Assembly (NCBI RefSeq): GCF_964275005.1
Contig: NC_092695.1
Location: 11,423,697 to 11,487,696 of the forward strand
Direction: 5' to 3'
Origin: Diadema setosum
Lineage: Eukaryota > Echinodermata > Echinoidea > Diadematoida > Diadematidae
Length of the DNA stretch: 64,000 nt
Shown here: piece by piece, positions 22,534 through 33,480 of the stretch
How positions within the stretch are numbered: the first letter of the stretch is position 1
Layout of the letters: every line of letters starts with the position of its first letter
Notes under the pieces: model-generated
Database searches by the model: none
Told to the model about the DNA's origin: nothing
The model's input: the letters and a program-made list of their open reading frames with translations, nothing else
Translations under genes and position numbers: made by a program

Positions 22534-24549
22534 CAGTGAAACCCCGTTATAATGAGGTCCGTGGGACTGGCGATATTACCTCGTTATAATTGGTACCTCG
22601 TTATAACCGTACGCGTCAAAAACAAGGAAAAACATAAGCACGACAACATATACCCGTCAATGAAATTCAAGAACATCCTTTGCATTTTTATTGCACAATT
22701 ATGGATCATTATTATTGAGAGAATAAAGGGAATATATTTGTGAATTAGACGAAATAGTAGGGGTTGAAATGACTTAATTCTTTATTTTTCTTCCAAAAGT
22801 CTCTTCGCATAATACCGGTAGTTGCACATTATGTTCTTGAGAAGTAGTATAGGCGTACAAATGTATATTATATTTGTGATTCTTTCTACACCTATCTCTT
22901 CCTCTTGTGTGGAATCATTCTGAAAGAATATTTTTTTGTGAATGAAACACAGTGTAAAATGACAATGAACAAAATCAGATTGTATAAAATGCGTTTGTTA
23001 AGTTTTTCTAAACACCAGCGCAAATAAAGTAACATACATCTGTTGTTTACCGTAACTTGGTATTTTTACGCTGTTGGTGCCCAGTGGGAATGCGATGATT
23101 TCATGAATCATTTCGGCTGTAATCTTATGCGATGTAGTTGTATGATCGTTGCACCCGAAGAGATTAAAAATGCGTTCTTTATTTTCTTCCGGAAATCTCT
23201 CCGCGTTTTGTACATCCATTCTTGAAAAATATGTGACAGGATTGAATTTGGAAGGTTGTGATCCTTTTTTTTTTTTTTATGCAAATCTGTACCTCGTAGA
23301 CCATTCTAAAATAAAGACAAATCTTCATTATGAAATGCAGTGTTATAATTGTGATAATGATCAAACCCAGATCTATTCAAACTGTTCAACGCGTTTGTTT
23401 CTTTTTTCTGACCACCGATTAAGTAGCTTAACATGTGTTATTCAACTATTCTTACGCTGCTGTCAACCAGCGAGATCGCGATGATTTCAGAGTAGCATAC
23501 ATACGTCGTTTACCGTAACTTGCGAGGTATTTTATGCTGTTGGTGCCCAGCGGAAATGCGATGATTTCATGAATCATTTCGGCTGTAATCTTATACAATG
23601 TATGATCGTTGCATCCGAAGGGATTGAATATGTGTTATTTTCTTCCGAAAATCTCTTCACGTTTTGTACATCCATTCTTGAAAAATATGCGACAGGATTG
23701 AGTTTGGAAGGTTGTGATCCTTTTTTCCACAAATCTGTACCTCGCAGACCATTCTGAAAGAAAGAAAAATCTTCATTGTGAAATGCGGTGTTAAAATTGT
23801 GATAATGAACAAACCCATATCTATTCAAATTGTTTTATGCATTTGTTTCTTTTTCTGAACACCGATTAAGTAGCTTAACATGCGTTATTCAACAATTTTT
23901 ACGCTACTGTCACCCGGCGAGATTGCGATTTCATTAATTTTTTCGGCTATAATCATACACACTCATATTTGCTAACCAGCAGAAGAACTGGAAGTCGGAA
24001 CTAAAAATGGAAAGGATAAAGGTTATGATGATGAGTTGCACACACATTCCAATTTTCCATTTTTTGGCCACGAGTGTCGCTACATGAAAAGTTTTTGAAT
24101 GCGTTATCTTTTTTTTTTTTTCTCATTGCGCTGTGATCTGACCTAATATCACGCACGCGTATCACGCGAAAAAGAAAATCGAATTTTTATGTTCAATAAT
24201 TTAGTAGGAACATTGGAAGGTATTCCTGTGTCTTATCGCATGGTTTCGAAGAAAACATGGAAGGAACGGTTCTCTGCAAAACAGGAAAAAGACATGGATT
24301 GCGTGAATTTGGTTTTCAATGTTTCGTTTGTTGCGTGTTTGAAAGCAGCAAATCAAGAAATGGAACCTCGTTGTATCTGATCAAATTGCTTATGTTTTTC
24401 TTTATCATGATACACCGAAATTTTCCTCTCGTTATAAACCGGTTCATTCTAGCATAGGTTTACACGCAAAGGAAAATGGGACCGACGCGATCACCTCGTT
24501 GTAAGCGGTTCCTCGTTAAAACCAAACTCGTTATAACAGGGTTTCACTG
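22534..24549. mobile_element. 2.0 kb pogo/Tigger-like non-autonomous element inside the transposase exon
   Basis: The left end CAGTGAAACCCCGTTATAAT and right end GTTATAACAGGGTTTCACTG are inverted. The right flank is TA (24550-24551) and the left flank TG (22532-22533), one change from a TA duplication. Subterminal ACCTCGTTATAA motifs cluster at both ends (22570-22605 and 24424-24535). There is no recognisable transposase. The interior is a degenerate tandem of about 450 bp units. Confidence 0.88.
22930..23960. repeat. Degenerate tandem repeat of ~450 bp inside the pogo-like element
   Basis: TTTACCGTAACTTG, GGTGCCCAG.GGAAATGCGATG and GAATCATTTCGGCTGTAATC occur at about 23047 and again at 23511. 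CACCGATTAAGTAGCTTAAC occurs at about 23413 and 23861. The flanking units are partial. Confidence 0.78.
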
Positions 24550-24874
24550 TACCACAGCAGTCAGCTGCACTTCGTCATAATAACCCAGACATGCAGAAGT
24601 TTGCAAAGCTTCTTGACAATCCTTCTGAGTTTCATGATCACATTTGCCATTATGTAGCTGGATATGTTAGCAGGCATGTCAGGGATGATTGCAAATGCTC
24701 TCAGTGTTGTATGGCTCTGCACAAAAACTCATCTACATCAGATGCCATCCCAGATCATCCCTACTCTGCTGATGGTTCTGTTGGAGCATTCACTGGGCGC
24801 AAGGATCGAGGTGAACTGGTCAAACCAGCAGATGATGTGTACAAAATCGTGAAAACGACTGACAGAATCTTCAG
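24550..24874 (+). CDS. Transposase exon continuation after the insertion
   Basis: Joining 22533 to 24552, allowing for the TA duplication, gives NRLFV then PQQSAALRHNN without a frame change. It continues LDNPSEFHDHICHYVAGYVS and the CKCSQCCMALH cysteine cluster. It ends IF plus AG at TTCAG|GTACAA (phase 2). Confidence 0.82.
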
Positions 24875-26008
24875 GTACAATATTTGACTAACTTTGTTGT
24901 TTATGTTTTTTGGTTAGTTTCATTTTACAGTTCACCTTACCTAGCCGGGGGGGGGACGGGGGGGGGGGGGGGGGCGGGCTACTTCCACGACCAATTTGCC
25001 CACACTGGCAACACAACATTTTTTGACCGTGCTGATCGCTGACTTTTTACTTTGTATCATCCATCGTCCATACACAATTTCAGAATTCTTTTGCACCATT
25101 TCTGTCCCAAATTCAATTCCGTTTGCTTTATATGGTAGCACTACATGTATGATGTAGGTGGGGGATTAAAAACTTCTATACAGAATTTGAAACTCCTTGA
25201 TTTTTGGTTTCATCTGCTAGAGCTACATGAGGTGTAGTACATGTACACTAAACTTTATTTTAAATTTTGTGTGTGGTATTTTCTTTAATTTATGCAAAAT
25301 TTATATTTCAAAAAAATCACAAAATTTAAAATTGCGTGAATTTTGATGGTGAATATCATAACATCACATCATTGATGTGCTGGTTAAAAATCAGAATGGT
25401 ATTTCTTGACCTAAAAGCTATCCAAATTTTAACTATCAGGAACAATGAGTCTAAAACAAATTTCTTTATCTCTAGCAGGTAGATCTGCTACATTAAATTA
25501 TTACATAACTTTTCCTCTGAGGATTGTTTCCCCTGTTCTCTTCCTCTTAGATTCTACCTGTTCATATTTGTATTTATTTTATTTGTAGTTATCAAATTTG
25601 AATTTGTAGTTATCAAATTTGAATATTTCATTGATTTGAGAGAAAATTATATTGCCAGTATTTCATTTATTTTTGCAGAAATTAAATGTTAGGTTTTCTG
25701 TTGCAGGGCATAGAAGAAATATAAATATCCTGTCTGGGAGCATAAACTCTGTTACTTAAAATTTTCTGTGTGCGGAAGTGTGCATTGCGAGTGCCTTAGC
25801 GCTCACACTTGATGGGTGGGGTCCAGAGGCGAAGTCCTGGCAGGGGTCTAAGGGGAATTATTATTTTTTTAGATTATTATTTTCAGATTTTTTTAGGAGA
25901 CTTAATTTGTTTTCTGGGAACGACGTACCCGTTGATTTCTAGGCCCTGTTATGTCGTTTATAAGCAATATTTCATGTGTCCTTTTTGCTTCTCTTTCATA
26001 CTATGCAG

Positions 26009-26313
26009 GAAGGCCTTGGTAAGCCATGGACCTTTGAAAACATCAAAAAAAAAAAATTATTCATGAGGTCCAAGGAGAGGTTATGTCTTCAGTTAGAGAC
26101 CAGGTGTTTATGGACCTTGCAGATCATTTCTTTGAGCAGAACCTGGAAAGTGAAGACGATCACGGAAATCAACTGGTCAAGAAAATTTCTGGACTTTTCA
26201 TCAAAACTCTCCTGTATCACCATGGTTGGATTTTCACTGACCGCTTTGTAAAGCACAACGAAGCCTCTTCACGACACTTGCTCACCAAGAAAGTGCTGTT
26301 TCTGGGTGAATAG
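26009..26313 (+). CDS. Transposase last exon, frame broken at a poly(A) run
   Basis: A strong acceptor (TTCATACTATGCAG) lies at 26008. From 26083 the frame reads SSVRDQVFMDLADHFFEQNL and continues to HLLTKKVLFLGE and a stop. This is an amphipathic C-terminal segment like those ending THAP9-like proteins. The incoming phase reads the wrong frame unless one A is removed from the 12-A run at 26045-26056. Confidence 0.6.
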
Positions 26314-26475
26314 GCTAATGTGGCGATGGCATAAAAAGCTGACTTGGGACTACCAACTTATTTAGTATCCAACCCAAAAAATCTTTATGAAGCTTCATTA
26401 AACCATGCATTCACATAAACTTTCTTTTGCTGTTAACAACACTTTCTTGGTAAGCAAGTGTCGTGAAAAGGTTGT

Positions 26476-28045
26476 TTAACCCTAATATAATCAGGCTATT
26501 TCTTATTTCTGGGGGAGGGGGGCATTATGGCCCCCTATAGATCTTGACTGCAGATCACGGAATCGTTGCGAAAACTTGCATGCTCATAGAGCTTTACTAC
26601 AAGTTTGTATTGTTATGTCTTTGAAAAATACTTTTTTTCTATTTTTAAATCATTATGCATATTTATTCATAAAATCATTTTCTTTGTGTATAACTCACAT
26701 ATAGCTCGCAGAATGTTGTATGGTGAAAATAATTTGTTGGGACATTTCTAAAAATTATCTACCAAAAATTTGCCGTAACAGAATTGACTTCTTCTGTACT
26801 TTATCTTTTCGTGAATTTCTTAGGTATTCCTTTGTTTTTATACCCCCGCCAAACGAAGTTTGAAGGGGGTATATAGGAATCAGCGGACGGTCGGGCGGTC
26901 GGGTGGTCGGTCGGGCGGTCGGTCCGTTGCAAATCTTGCGTCGCGAACTACTTCCTCAGTTTTCAACCGATTCCCATAAAACTTGGCACAGATGTGTGCC
27001 TTGGGTTGTAGATGTGCAAGACGTATTTTTTGACAGTACCCAAAAGTACGTTGCCATGGTAACTGCATATTATGGGCAAAAATGGGTACAAATCTTGCGT
27101 CGCAAACTCCTCCCACAGTTTTTGATCAATTTTTATGAAATTAGGTACAGATGTTCCTCTGAATATGTTAATGTGCAAGACACATATTTCCGCAGTGGCA
27201 AAAAGTGCGTTGCCATGGTAACGGCATGTTATTGGTAAAATATAGGGCAAAATGCTTCATGACAAAACTGCTTCATCAGTGTTCTTCCAATTCTCATGGA
27301 ATTCATATTGAATGTTTGTCTTAGGATATAGGTCAGCATGACACATTTCTTGACAGTGACAAAAAGTATGTTGCCATGGTAACAGCTCACATATTATGAG
27401 CCAAAATGATGGAAAATTTTGTGTTGCAAACTACTTCCTCAGTTTTTGCCCAATTTCCATGAAACTTGGTACAGATGTGTGCCTTTGGTTGTAGATGTGC
27501 AAGACGCATTTTTCGACAGTACCCAAAAGTACGTTGCCATGGTAACGGCATATTAATGGCAGAAGATCAAGGAAAGATCTTGCGGATTTAACTACTTCCT
27601 CAGTTTTTTGACCAAAGCTTATGAAATGTTGTTTTGACCAAAGGTTATGAAATGTTGTTTGGCGGGGGTATAACCAGTCGCTGTAGCAACATTTCTAGTT
27701 TTACCTGTTATTTTTCTTTTTTTCAATGAAATTTATTGAGGACATTTTTGCAATCAGAAACAGCATAAAATTAGTTCAGTAAAAGTTAAAATAATCACAA
27801 AGTTATGAATTGTGGTTGAAAACACGATTTGTATTGAAATTGTACATGAAACCACGACTTTGAGCGATCTTTGGTGTGACATGCAAGTACAAAATGTTGC
27901 ATACATGTAACTTCAGAACCACATGCCAGAGGTCACAAATATGGTCTCAAAAGATGCGGGAGACTTGAAAGTAAATAGTGAGTGACACGGTCAAAAACTT
28001 TCGTGCAGCGGAATGGTTGCAAAATTTGTTTAGGGGGAGCTATTA
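26476..28045. mobile_element. Degenerate copy of the TTAACCCTA element, interrupted
   Basis: The left part (TTAACCCTAATATAATC...GATCTTGACTGCAGATCACG) matches 30264 onward. The right part (ATATGGTCTCAAAAGATGCGGGAGACTTG) matches 30901-30926. The middle is replaced by the 26839-27700 element. Confidence 0.7.
26839..27700. mobile_element. TACCCCCGCCAAACGAAG element with internal ~160 bp tandem units
   Basis: Ends are ATACCCCCGCCAAACGAAGT and GGCGGGGGTATAACCAGTCG...ACATTTCTAGTT. Inside, units containing CTTGCGTCGC.AACT.CTTCCTCAGTTTT...GTTGCCATGGTAAC start near 26935, 27098, 27257, 27422 and, in part, 27579. The CGGTCGGGCGGTCGG run at 26885-26925 resembles the (GGAC)n run of the TGACC elements. 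Confidence 0.8.
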
Positions 28046-28611
28046 ATATCTGAGGGACTTGGACTAATTTTGATTGTTTTGCATAAAGTTATTGTCATGT
28101 ATGCCTAGATGTGTTAATTTCATATGATTGCATGATTAATTGCGATCTGGTCTACAAAAACTCCATAAGTATTATTGTCCACTGGCATAGGAATTCCATA
28201 GTTCAATAGTGCAAAAAGTAAAAGTGTTGATTGTACTGTACTAATGTTTGAATTTAAATGTTGACAAAAAGAATAGCATCCATGATATGAAAGTACATTG
28301 AATATCATATCACACAAGTACATTGTGTATGCTTCTGCTCTAGCATTTTCTCATTCTGTCTGGAAGGCAGATTATCTCTGGAAGTGGTGCAATTTATGTG
28401 AAATGAATTTTTTTTTTGATATTATATTATGGTTGTGTCAAACCAGACTCGACATCGCACATGACACAACAAAAAGACAGGCAACACAGCAGGTTTTCGA
28501 GTTGCACTTTTCTGATTGGATAATAGAGTGCGCAAAAACCTTTTGACTTTTGAGCATGTCATTTCATGTTGAATGTTGTGTCGTGTCTGCTGTGACATGG
28601 CCCTCAGAATG
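28046..28611. other. Gene-free AT-rich stretch
   Basis: No exon, array or inverted ends recognised between the TTAACCCTA copy and the CGCGAAA MITE. Confidence 0.5.
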
Positions 28612-28822
28612 TACTGTAAAACATGATATATTCGTGGCATGAAATTTTCGCGAATTGGAGCCGACAGCCTTTTTCGTGGCATGAAATTTTCGCGAATTGC
28701 TACTGGCATTCAATGCATGTAGTGTAGACAAAAGCTTTCGCGTGCATTTTAATTTCGCGAATTTTGGCGCTTGCGAAATTCGCGAAATTTGCATGCACGC
28801 GAAAATTTCTCGTTTTACAGTA
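28612..28822. mobile_element. TACTGTAAAA / CGCGAAA MITE, copy 1
   Basis: TACTGTAAAACATG at the left and GTTTTACAGTA at the right are inverted. The interior is dense in TTCGCGAA and AATTTCGCGAATT repeats, including two direct copies of TCGTGGCATGAAATTTTCGC. A second family member is at 38712-38907. Confidence 0.8.
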
Positions 28823-29365
28823 TGGGATGAAAATTAGAAGTAAAATGCATTGCATTGGTGTCATAATTGGGGGGGGGGGCGGACTGGGTCCCATAAAATT
28901 TAATCATGGTGCGTTATGTTCATTTCCAACCCCCTCCCCCCCCCCCCCAAAAGAAAAAAAAAAAAAAAATCAAATAAAAAATAAAAAATAAGAAGAAGAA
29001 TTTGGCTGATTACACGACTGATGCTGATACTGATTGCAGTAGGACATCATTATAACCTTGATTTAAAAGAATAAGATGTGGTTTGGGTGGGGTTTCTTTC
29101 AGTGGGTTTAATTTTTTATTTTTTTTTGGTGATGTTTGGAGATGCGATAGAATACTTTCTGAAAGACTAATGAAAAATTTATCTGATCGACCAAAACTCT
29201 ACTTGTTCTTTAAATAATTCTGTATTTTGTATTACAGATTTTCTAACAGCCATGCATGATGTATGTCGAATAATTTGAGAATTAATATCCCATGACAAGA
29301 TTAAATGCATAGAATATATGCTAGTACATGTATTCATTTGTGTGATATGTTCAGGACTTTGTGTG

Positions 29366-29375
29366 AGAGAGAGAG

Positions 29376-29413
<38 letters not shown>

Positions 29414-29660
29414 TGTGTGCAGGCATATTCACTATGTCCCATTCAAATTATTGTATTCCTAATTAAGGTTGAGGTGGGGGACTTCAGTAAGTGTGTGTGT
29501 GTATTTGTGTTTGTTATGGAAGTGTATGTGTGTGTGTAGGTCTACTTGTGTTTGTTATGGATGTGTATGTGTGTGTGTGGATTTGTGATATGGATGTGTA
29601 TGTGTGTGTATTTATGTTTGTTGGGTATGTGTTTGTGTGTGTGTGTGTGTGTGTGTACAA
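29366..29660. repeat. GT-rich microsatellite cluster
   Basis: (GA)n/(GT)n at 29366-29410, then irregular GTGTATGTGT units at 29490-29655. ORFs through it (Val/Cys-rich) are artefacts of the repeat. Confidence 0.9.
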
Positions 29661-29885
29661 GTACTGTCAATATCCTTTGATCTCAAAATACACCAAAGTA
29701 TTCACTCTGAAGCTACCTTTTTCAAGTAGCCTAGCTACTTCTGTAAAAGTATGGCCTTTTCCTCTGATTTCAGCGATTTTGTTACCCTTTTCACTATACG
29801 CGCGTACATTGCCCGTCCGTGAAAAACATCCCCTTTTACACGCATTGTTTATACAGGACTTGTAATGGCAGTGTCCCCAATTTCT

Positions 29886-30278
29886 TTTGCATGCACAATG
29901 GCGTCGAATAGCAAAGGAAATGTCAGACAAACAGATGATACACAGGATATTTCTGTATGTCAAATCAACAAACGGGCGACAAAGAGTTTTCTTGGTCATA
30001 CAATATTTCACAACTTTTATTTATGTTGTTGCATCAACATTTGGCAGGAAAACAAAATGGAGGATGCATGGCCATACACACCTGCAAACCATCATAAGCA
30101 CATGGATTTATCTAACTTAACTTTCACTCAGTATGAAGACATCAAAACAAGCATGCATGAAGAAGGATGTGCGATCACCAAAAACACAAGGCTATTTCTG
30201 GTACCGAGCAATGTACCGGTACCGTACATAGAAAGATTATTGGTACCTGTAACTAAAATCTCCTTAACCCTATTCTAA
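29886..30278 (+). CDS. Unassigned ORF, possible exon
   Basis: In the frame starting at 29865, an internal Met opens MASNSKGNVRQTDDTQDISV and the frame runs to MEDAWPYTPANHHKHMDLSN and LFLVPSNVPVPYIERL. Composition is not low-complexity, but no family was recognised, no splice partner was found, and the 3' end runs into the TTAACCCTA element. Coding status is unproven. Confidence 0.15.
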   Translation, partial: FACTMASNSKGNVRQTDDTQDISVCQINKRATKSFLGHTIFHNFYLCCCINIWQENKMEDAWPYTPANHHKHMDLSNLTFTQYEDIKTSMHEEGCAITKNTRLFLVPSNVPVPYIERLLVPVTKISLTLF

Positions 30279-31039
30279 CTGGGCTATTTGAGACCAAGTT
30301 TTTACTGGGGGGGTCAATTTGACCCCCCCTTCAGATCTCGGCCGCCGATCACGCGATCGCCGCAAAATTTTGCCTGAACATAGAGCCGGATGTCAACTAC
30401 AAGATTACATGGTCATACAGTAGAAAAATGTTGATTTCATATTTTTTGATAAATTAATTATGCAAATTAATGCATGAAATCATATTTTCACCTATAACTC
30501 CATCAAAAAGACTGAAGGATTATTAAATTTTTGTGTCAGAGTTCCTCAAGACACATTAAAACAATTTTCTTGTAAAAAAATAGCGCAATCAAAATCATTT
30601 TCTTTTGTTTTTTATTGTTTTGTTAATTTCTTATGTACTTTTATTGTTTTTTCGATCTTTTGTTTTCTATTGTTTTTTTGCCAAAATTTGTTGGAGGCAC
30701 TTTTTCAGGCTTATCTACATTAGAATTGATTTATTTCAATGGTCAAAAGTTGAAATAATCTAATTTATATCAATTAAACAAAAAAACACAGTTTGCATTG
30801 GATTTGCACACGAAATCATGAATTCGAGCGGTTTTTGGGTTGACATGCATATGCAAAACATTGCATAACTTCAGAACGGTGTACCCGGACGTCGCAAATT
30901 TGGTCTCAAAATATGCGGGAGACTTCAATGAAAAAAGTCATGAAACGACGCGGCAAAATCTTTGCGCGTTGCGGAATCGTGGCACGAAACGTCGAGGGGG
31001 GGGTCAATTTGACCCCCCCCCCAGTTAGAATAGGGTTAA
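30264..31039. mobile_element. Intact TTAACCCTA element with poly-G/C hairpin ends
   Basis: TTAACCCTATTCTAACTGGG and CCCAGTTAGAATAGGGTTAA are perfect inverted ends. Each is followed inward by GGGGGGGTCAATTTGACCCCCC, itself a palindrome. No ORF of note. Related copies are at 1-113 and 26476-28045. Confidence 0.88.
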
Positions 31040-31488
31040 TCTTGATTGAGTCACCATGGCCTTCCTATTGGACTGAAACATCTTGTTATGCCTGAATGAG
31101 GCAGCTAACTTTACAGTTAGGTCAAGTTTGGATGATTTGAATGAATGCTGAATGCTGATGAAGAAGCCTGACAAGTTACAGGTAGTACATGCACAGGCAC
31201 AGAAAGGGTTAAAGAAAGAAACTGAAAATTGAAGTTCACACTTTTTTAGGATATCATAGTGCCAGGGAAGACACAAATGCTGGCTGAGGTGAGCTCACAA
31301 ATTCAAAGGGGCTAGCATATGCATAAAATTTTAAGCCAGTCAAATGTAGTCCAGTCTTCACCTGCTTGTGGAAACCTTCATTCAGAATTTAACCAACGGG
31401 GTAGTATTTTAAGCATCTGAGCATACATCTGAGCATACATACTAGTGACCACATCAGGTACAGCCCATTATTAAACAAATGATATACT

Positions 31489-32105
31489 TGAAGAAGAAAT
31501 CCACCTCAAAAATTAATAAACTGCAAAAGAAAGAGAAAAATATTCCCTACATAATGATACAAAAATGACAAAATTCAGACAAGAAATAAGGAAGATTTTG
31601 AAATTTCACATTTTTTTGGAAAATATTTCTTGACCAGTCCTTATGAATATTCAAATAAGCGAGTTGATGATGTCATACCCTCACAATTTTTTAAATGTAT
31701 GATATACATGAACTTTGAAAAAAAAAAAAAACGACCAACAAACATTTTAGTTCATACGAGTAAAAGCATGTCCCCACACCATGATATATCAGAGCTAACA
31801 TTTCTTTGTTCTTTTTTGTTTTGGGTGGTTTGAAGACACCTTTTATATCTATACAGCTAAAATAAGAGATTTTTGTCATTTCAGCACATGAAATGAATAA
31901 GAAATTATAAGCACAGGACATCATCAACTTGCTGATTTGAATATTCATGAGGATTGGCAAAGAAATGTTTTCTGAAAAAATGTGAAACTTTAAAATGTCA
32001 TGTCTTCCTTTTTTTTTATCCGATTTTTGTCATTTTTTTTAATGGTTCTGCAGGGAATATTTTTCTTTCTTCTGATTTTTTTTGTTTTTGATATCCTCTT
32101 AAAGT
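31489..32105. mobile_element. 0.6 kb foldback MITE
   Basis: The arms pair over roughly 200 bp: GAAAAATATTCCCT, GACAAAAAT.GG.TA and GAATATTCAAAT.AGC.AGTTGATGATGTC in the left arm have complements in the right arm. No coding potential. Confidence 0.75.
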
Positions 32106-32779
32106 CATGTAACAATACTTCATCATCTTCATTTTCATGTACGATAGTACATAATATACAACAAAAATTTAGCATATTCAAAGCAAACATTACAATGTAT
32201 TGAATATTCCCTTCTATCTCCACAGTACCAGTATGTAAAAAGAGAAGAATCATTACGTGTAAATGAAGTCATATCTATGACTGAATCTTTGTTTCTAGAC
32301 TCAACTGTGAAAGTCCAACTCACTGGTAATACTTTCCATACACACCAATCCCAACTTTTATTTCACTTAATTTCAGTATTATACAACAAAAATATATATT
32401 CATGTACACCCTGTGTGTAGAAATCATAAAACTTGATTCTCACAACAGGGATAATAATGTTGTTTCATATTCAATTAGCAGCATCCATTCTTCTATCTTG
32501 AAATGACTGTTTCACTAAAGGGCTGAATAATGACTATCATGGCGGCAGACACATACAGGGAATGGTTCAATAAATATAACATATTTAAACTTACATGTCC
32601 AAAAAAGAAAAAAAAAATACAATTTACACATTAGGGGTAATAGCCCCTAGTAGGCATATAACACTCGGCATGACGTAAAAGTTGGACTGCCAAAGTTTCT
32701 GAAAACAAAATAGAGCACTCGCAATCGACACATGTATCCCCCGAACCCGTCCCATACCCCATCTGGATTATTTTTCAGG

Positions 32780-33480
32780 CCAGAATGTTGTATAAGACGG
32801 AACAAGGAAGGGCGCCACCACCAAAAACAACATAGCCATCTTCATTTCACTATAATGCACCTTCTTGCCAAATTTGAAGAAAATCTGATAAGAAATGTGG
32901 CTGATACAGCACACACAAGAAATGTGCACTAGCATCCAAGTCGGAACACTGAGGGCACCGTCACCAACAAACTGTTGTGTCCTTCATGTAGAATGACCAC
33001 CCATACATCTCCTTAGCAAATCTGAATAAAATCCATTGAGCAACAATCAAGTTATTGCATAAATAAGCACTTCTGCAAATTTTGACATGATCAGGGTGAC
33101 CTTTGACCCTGTAAAAGGTGAAACAGTGAGGGCAGCATTATCAATAGGTATAGGTGTATAGATTTGACTATGATACATTTACATAACAAATTTGAAAAAA
33201 AAAAATCGTTGAGAAACAAGGCTAGCATCGCACACACACAAGCAGACCCTGTTAAGTTTACCTTTTCATGTATAAAGACGGAACAAACGAGGGCGCCATC
33301 ACCAAAAACAATAGGCTTCTTCGTCTTACCATAATACACCTTCATGCCAAATTTGAAGATGATCGAAGAAGAACTGCAGCCAGTAGAGCGCTCACAAGAA
33401 AATCTCTGCGGCGGACGCGGCAGAACGAGGCCAAATCCATAGTATCCTCTGAACTCTGTTCGGGGGATACAATAATGCTG
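32780..33480. repeat. Dispersed repeat with GAGGGCGCC...GCCAAATTTGAAGA units
   Basis: The block GGGCGCCA.CACCAAAAACAA...CACCTTC.TGCCAAATTTGAAGA occurs at about 32810 and 33290, with a diverged copy between (32950-33030, GAGGGCACCGTCACCAACAA). A TGACCTTTGACCC lies at 33100. It is structurally similar to the TGACC elements. Confidence 0.6.

Larger units (their letters stand above)
18042..26313 (+). pseudogene. THAP9 / P-element-like transposase gene, disrupted by a nested transposon
   Basis: A domesticated or resident P-element-type transposase. Exons are 18042-18112, 18857-18981 and 20702-22533, then a 2,016 bp insertion (22534-24549), then a frame-continuous 24550-24874 and a last exon ending at 26313. 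An N-terminal C2CH THAP zinc finger (C5, C10, then C-S-E-H) is followed by a basic coiled segment. The RNase-H-like core carries candidate acidic residues at MLDAM (Asp, 21379), VCDGSYANQ (Asp, 21652) and SQDHLEMFF (Glu, 22372), and FDACHLVKLVRN is family-typical. The C-terminus has HYVAGYVSRHV and a CKCSQC cluster. The insertion creates an immediate TGA, so full-length product is not expected. A one-base slip at a 12-A run also breaks phase into the last exon. Confidence 0.85.

Noticed and set aside
22552..24457. Small ORFs inside the pogo-like element as a transposase remnant
   Set aside because: None shows helix-turn-helix or DDE features; they fall in tandem repeats and subterminal motifs.
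29318..29865. Cys/Val-rich ORFs
   Set aside because: Translations of GT microsatellite.
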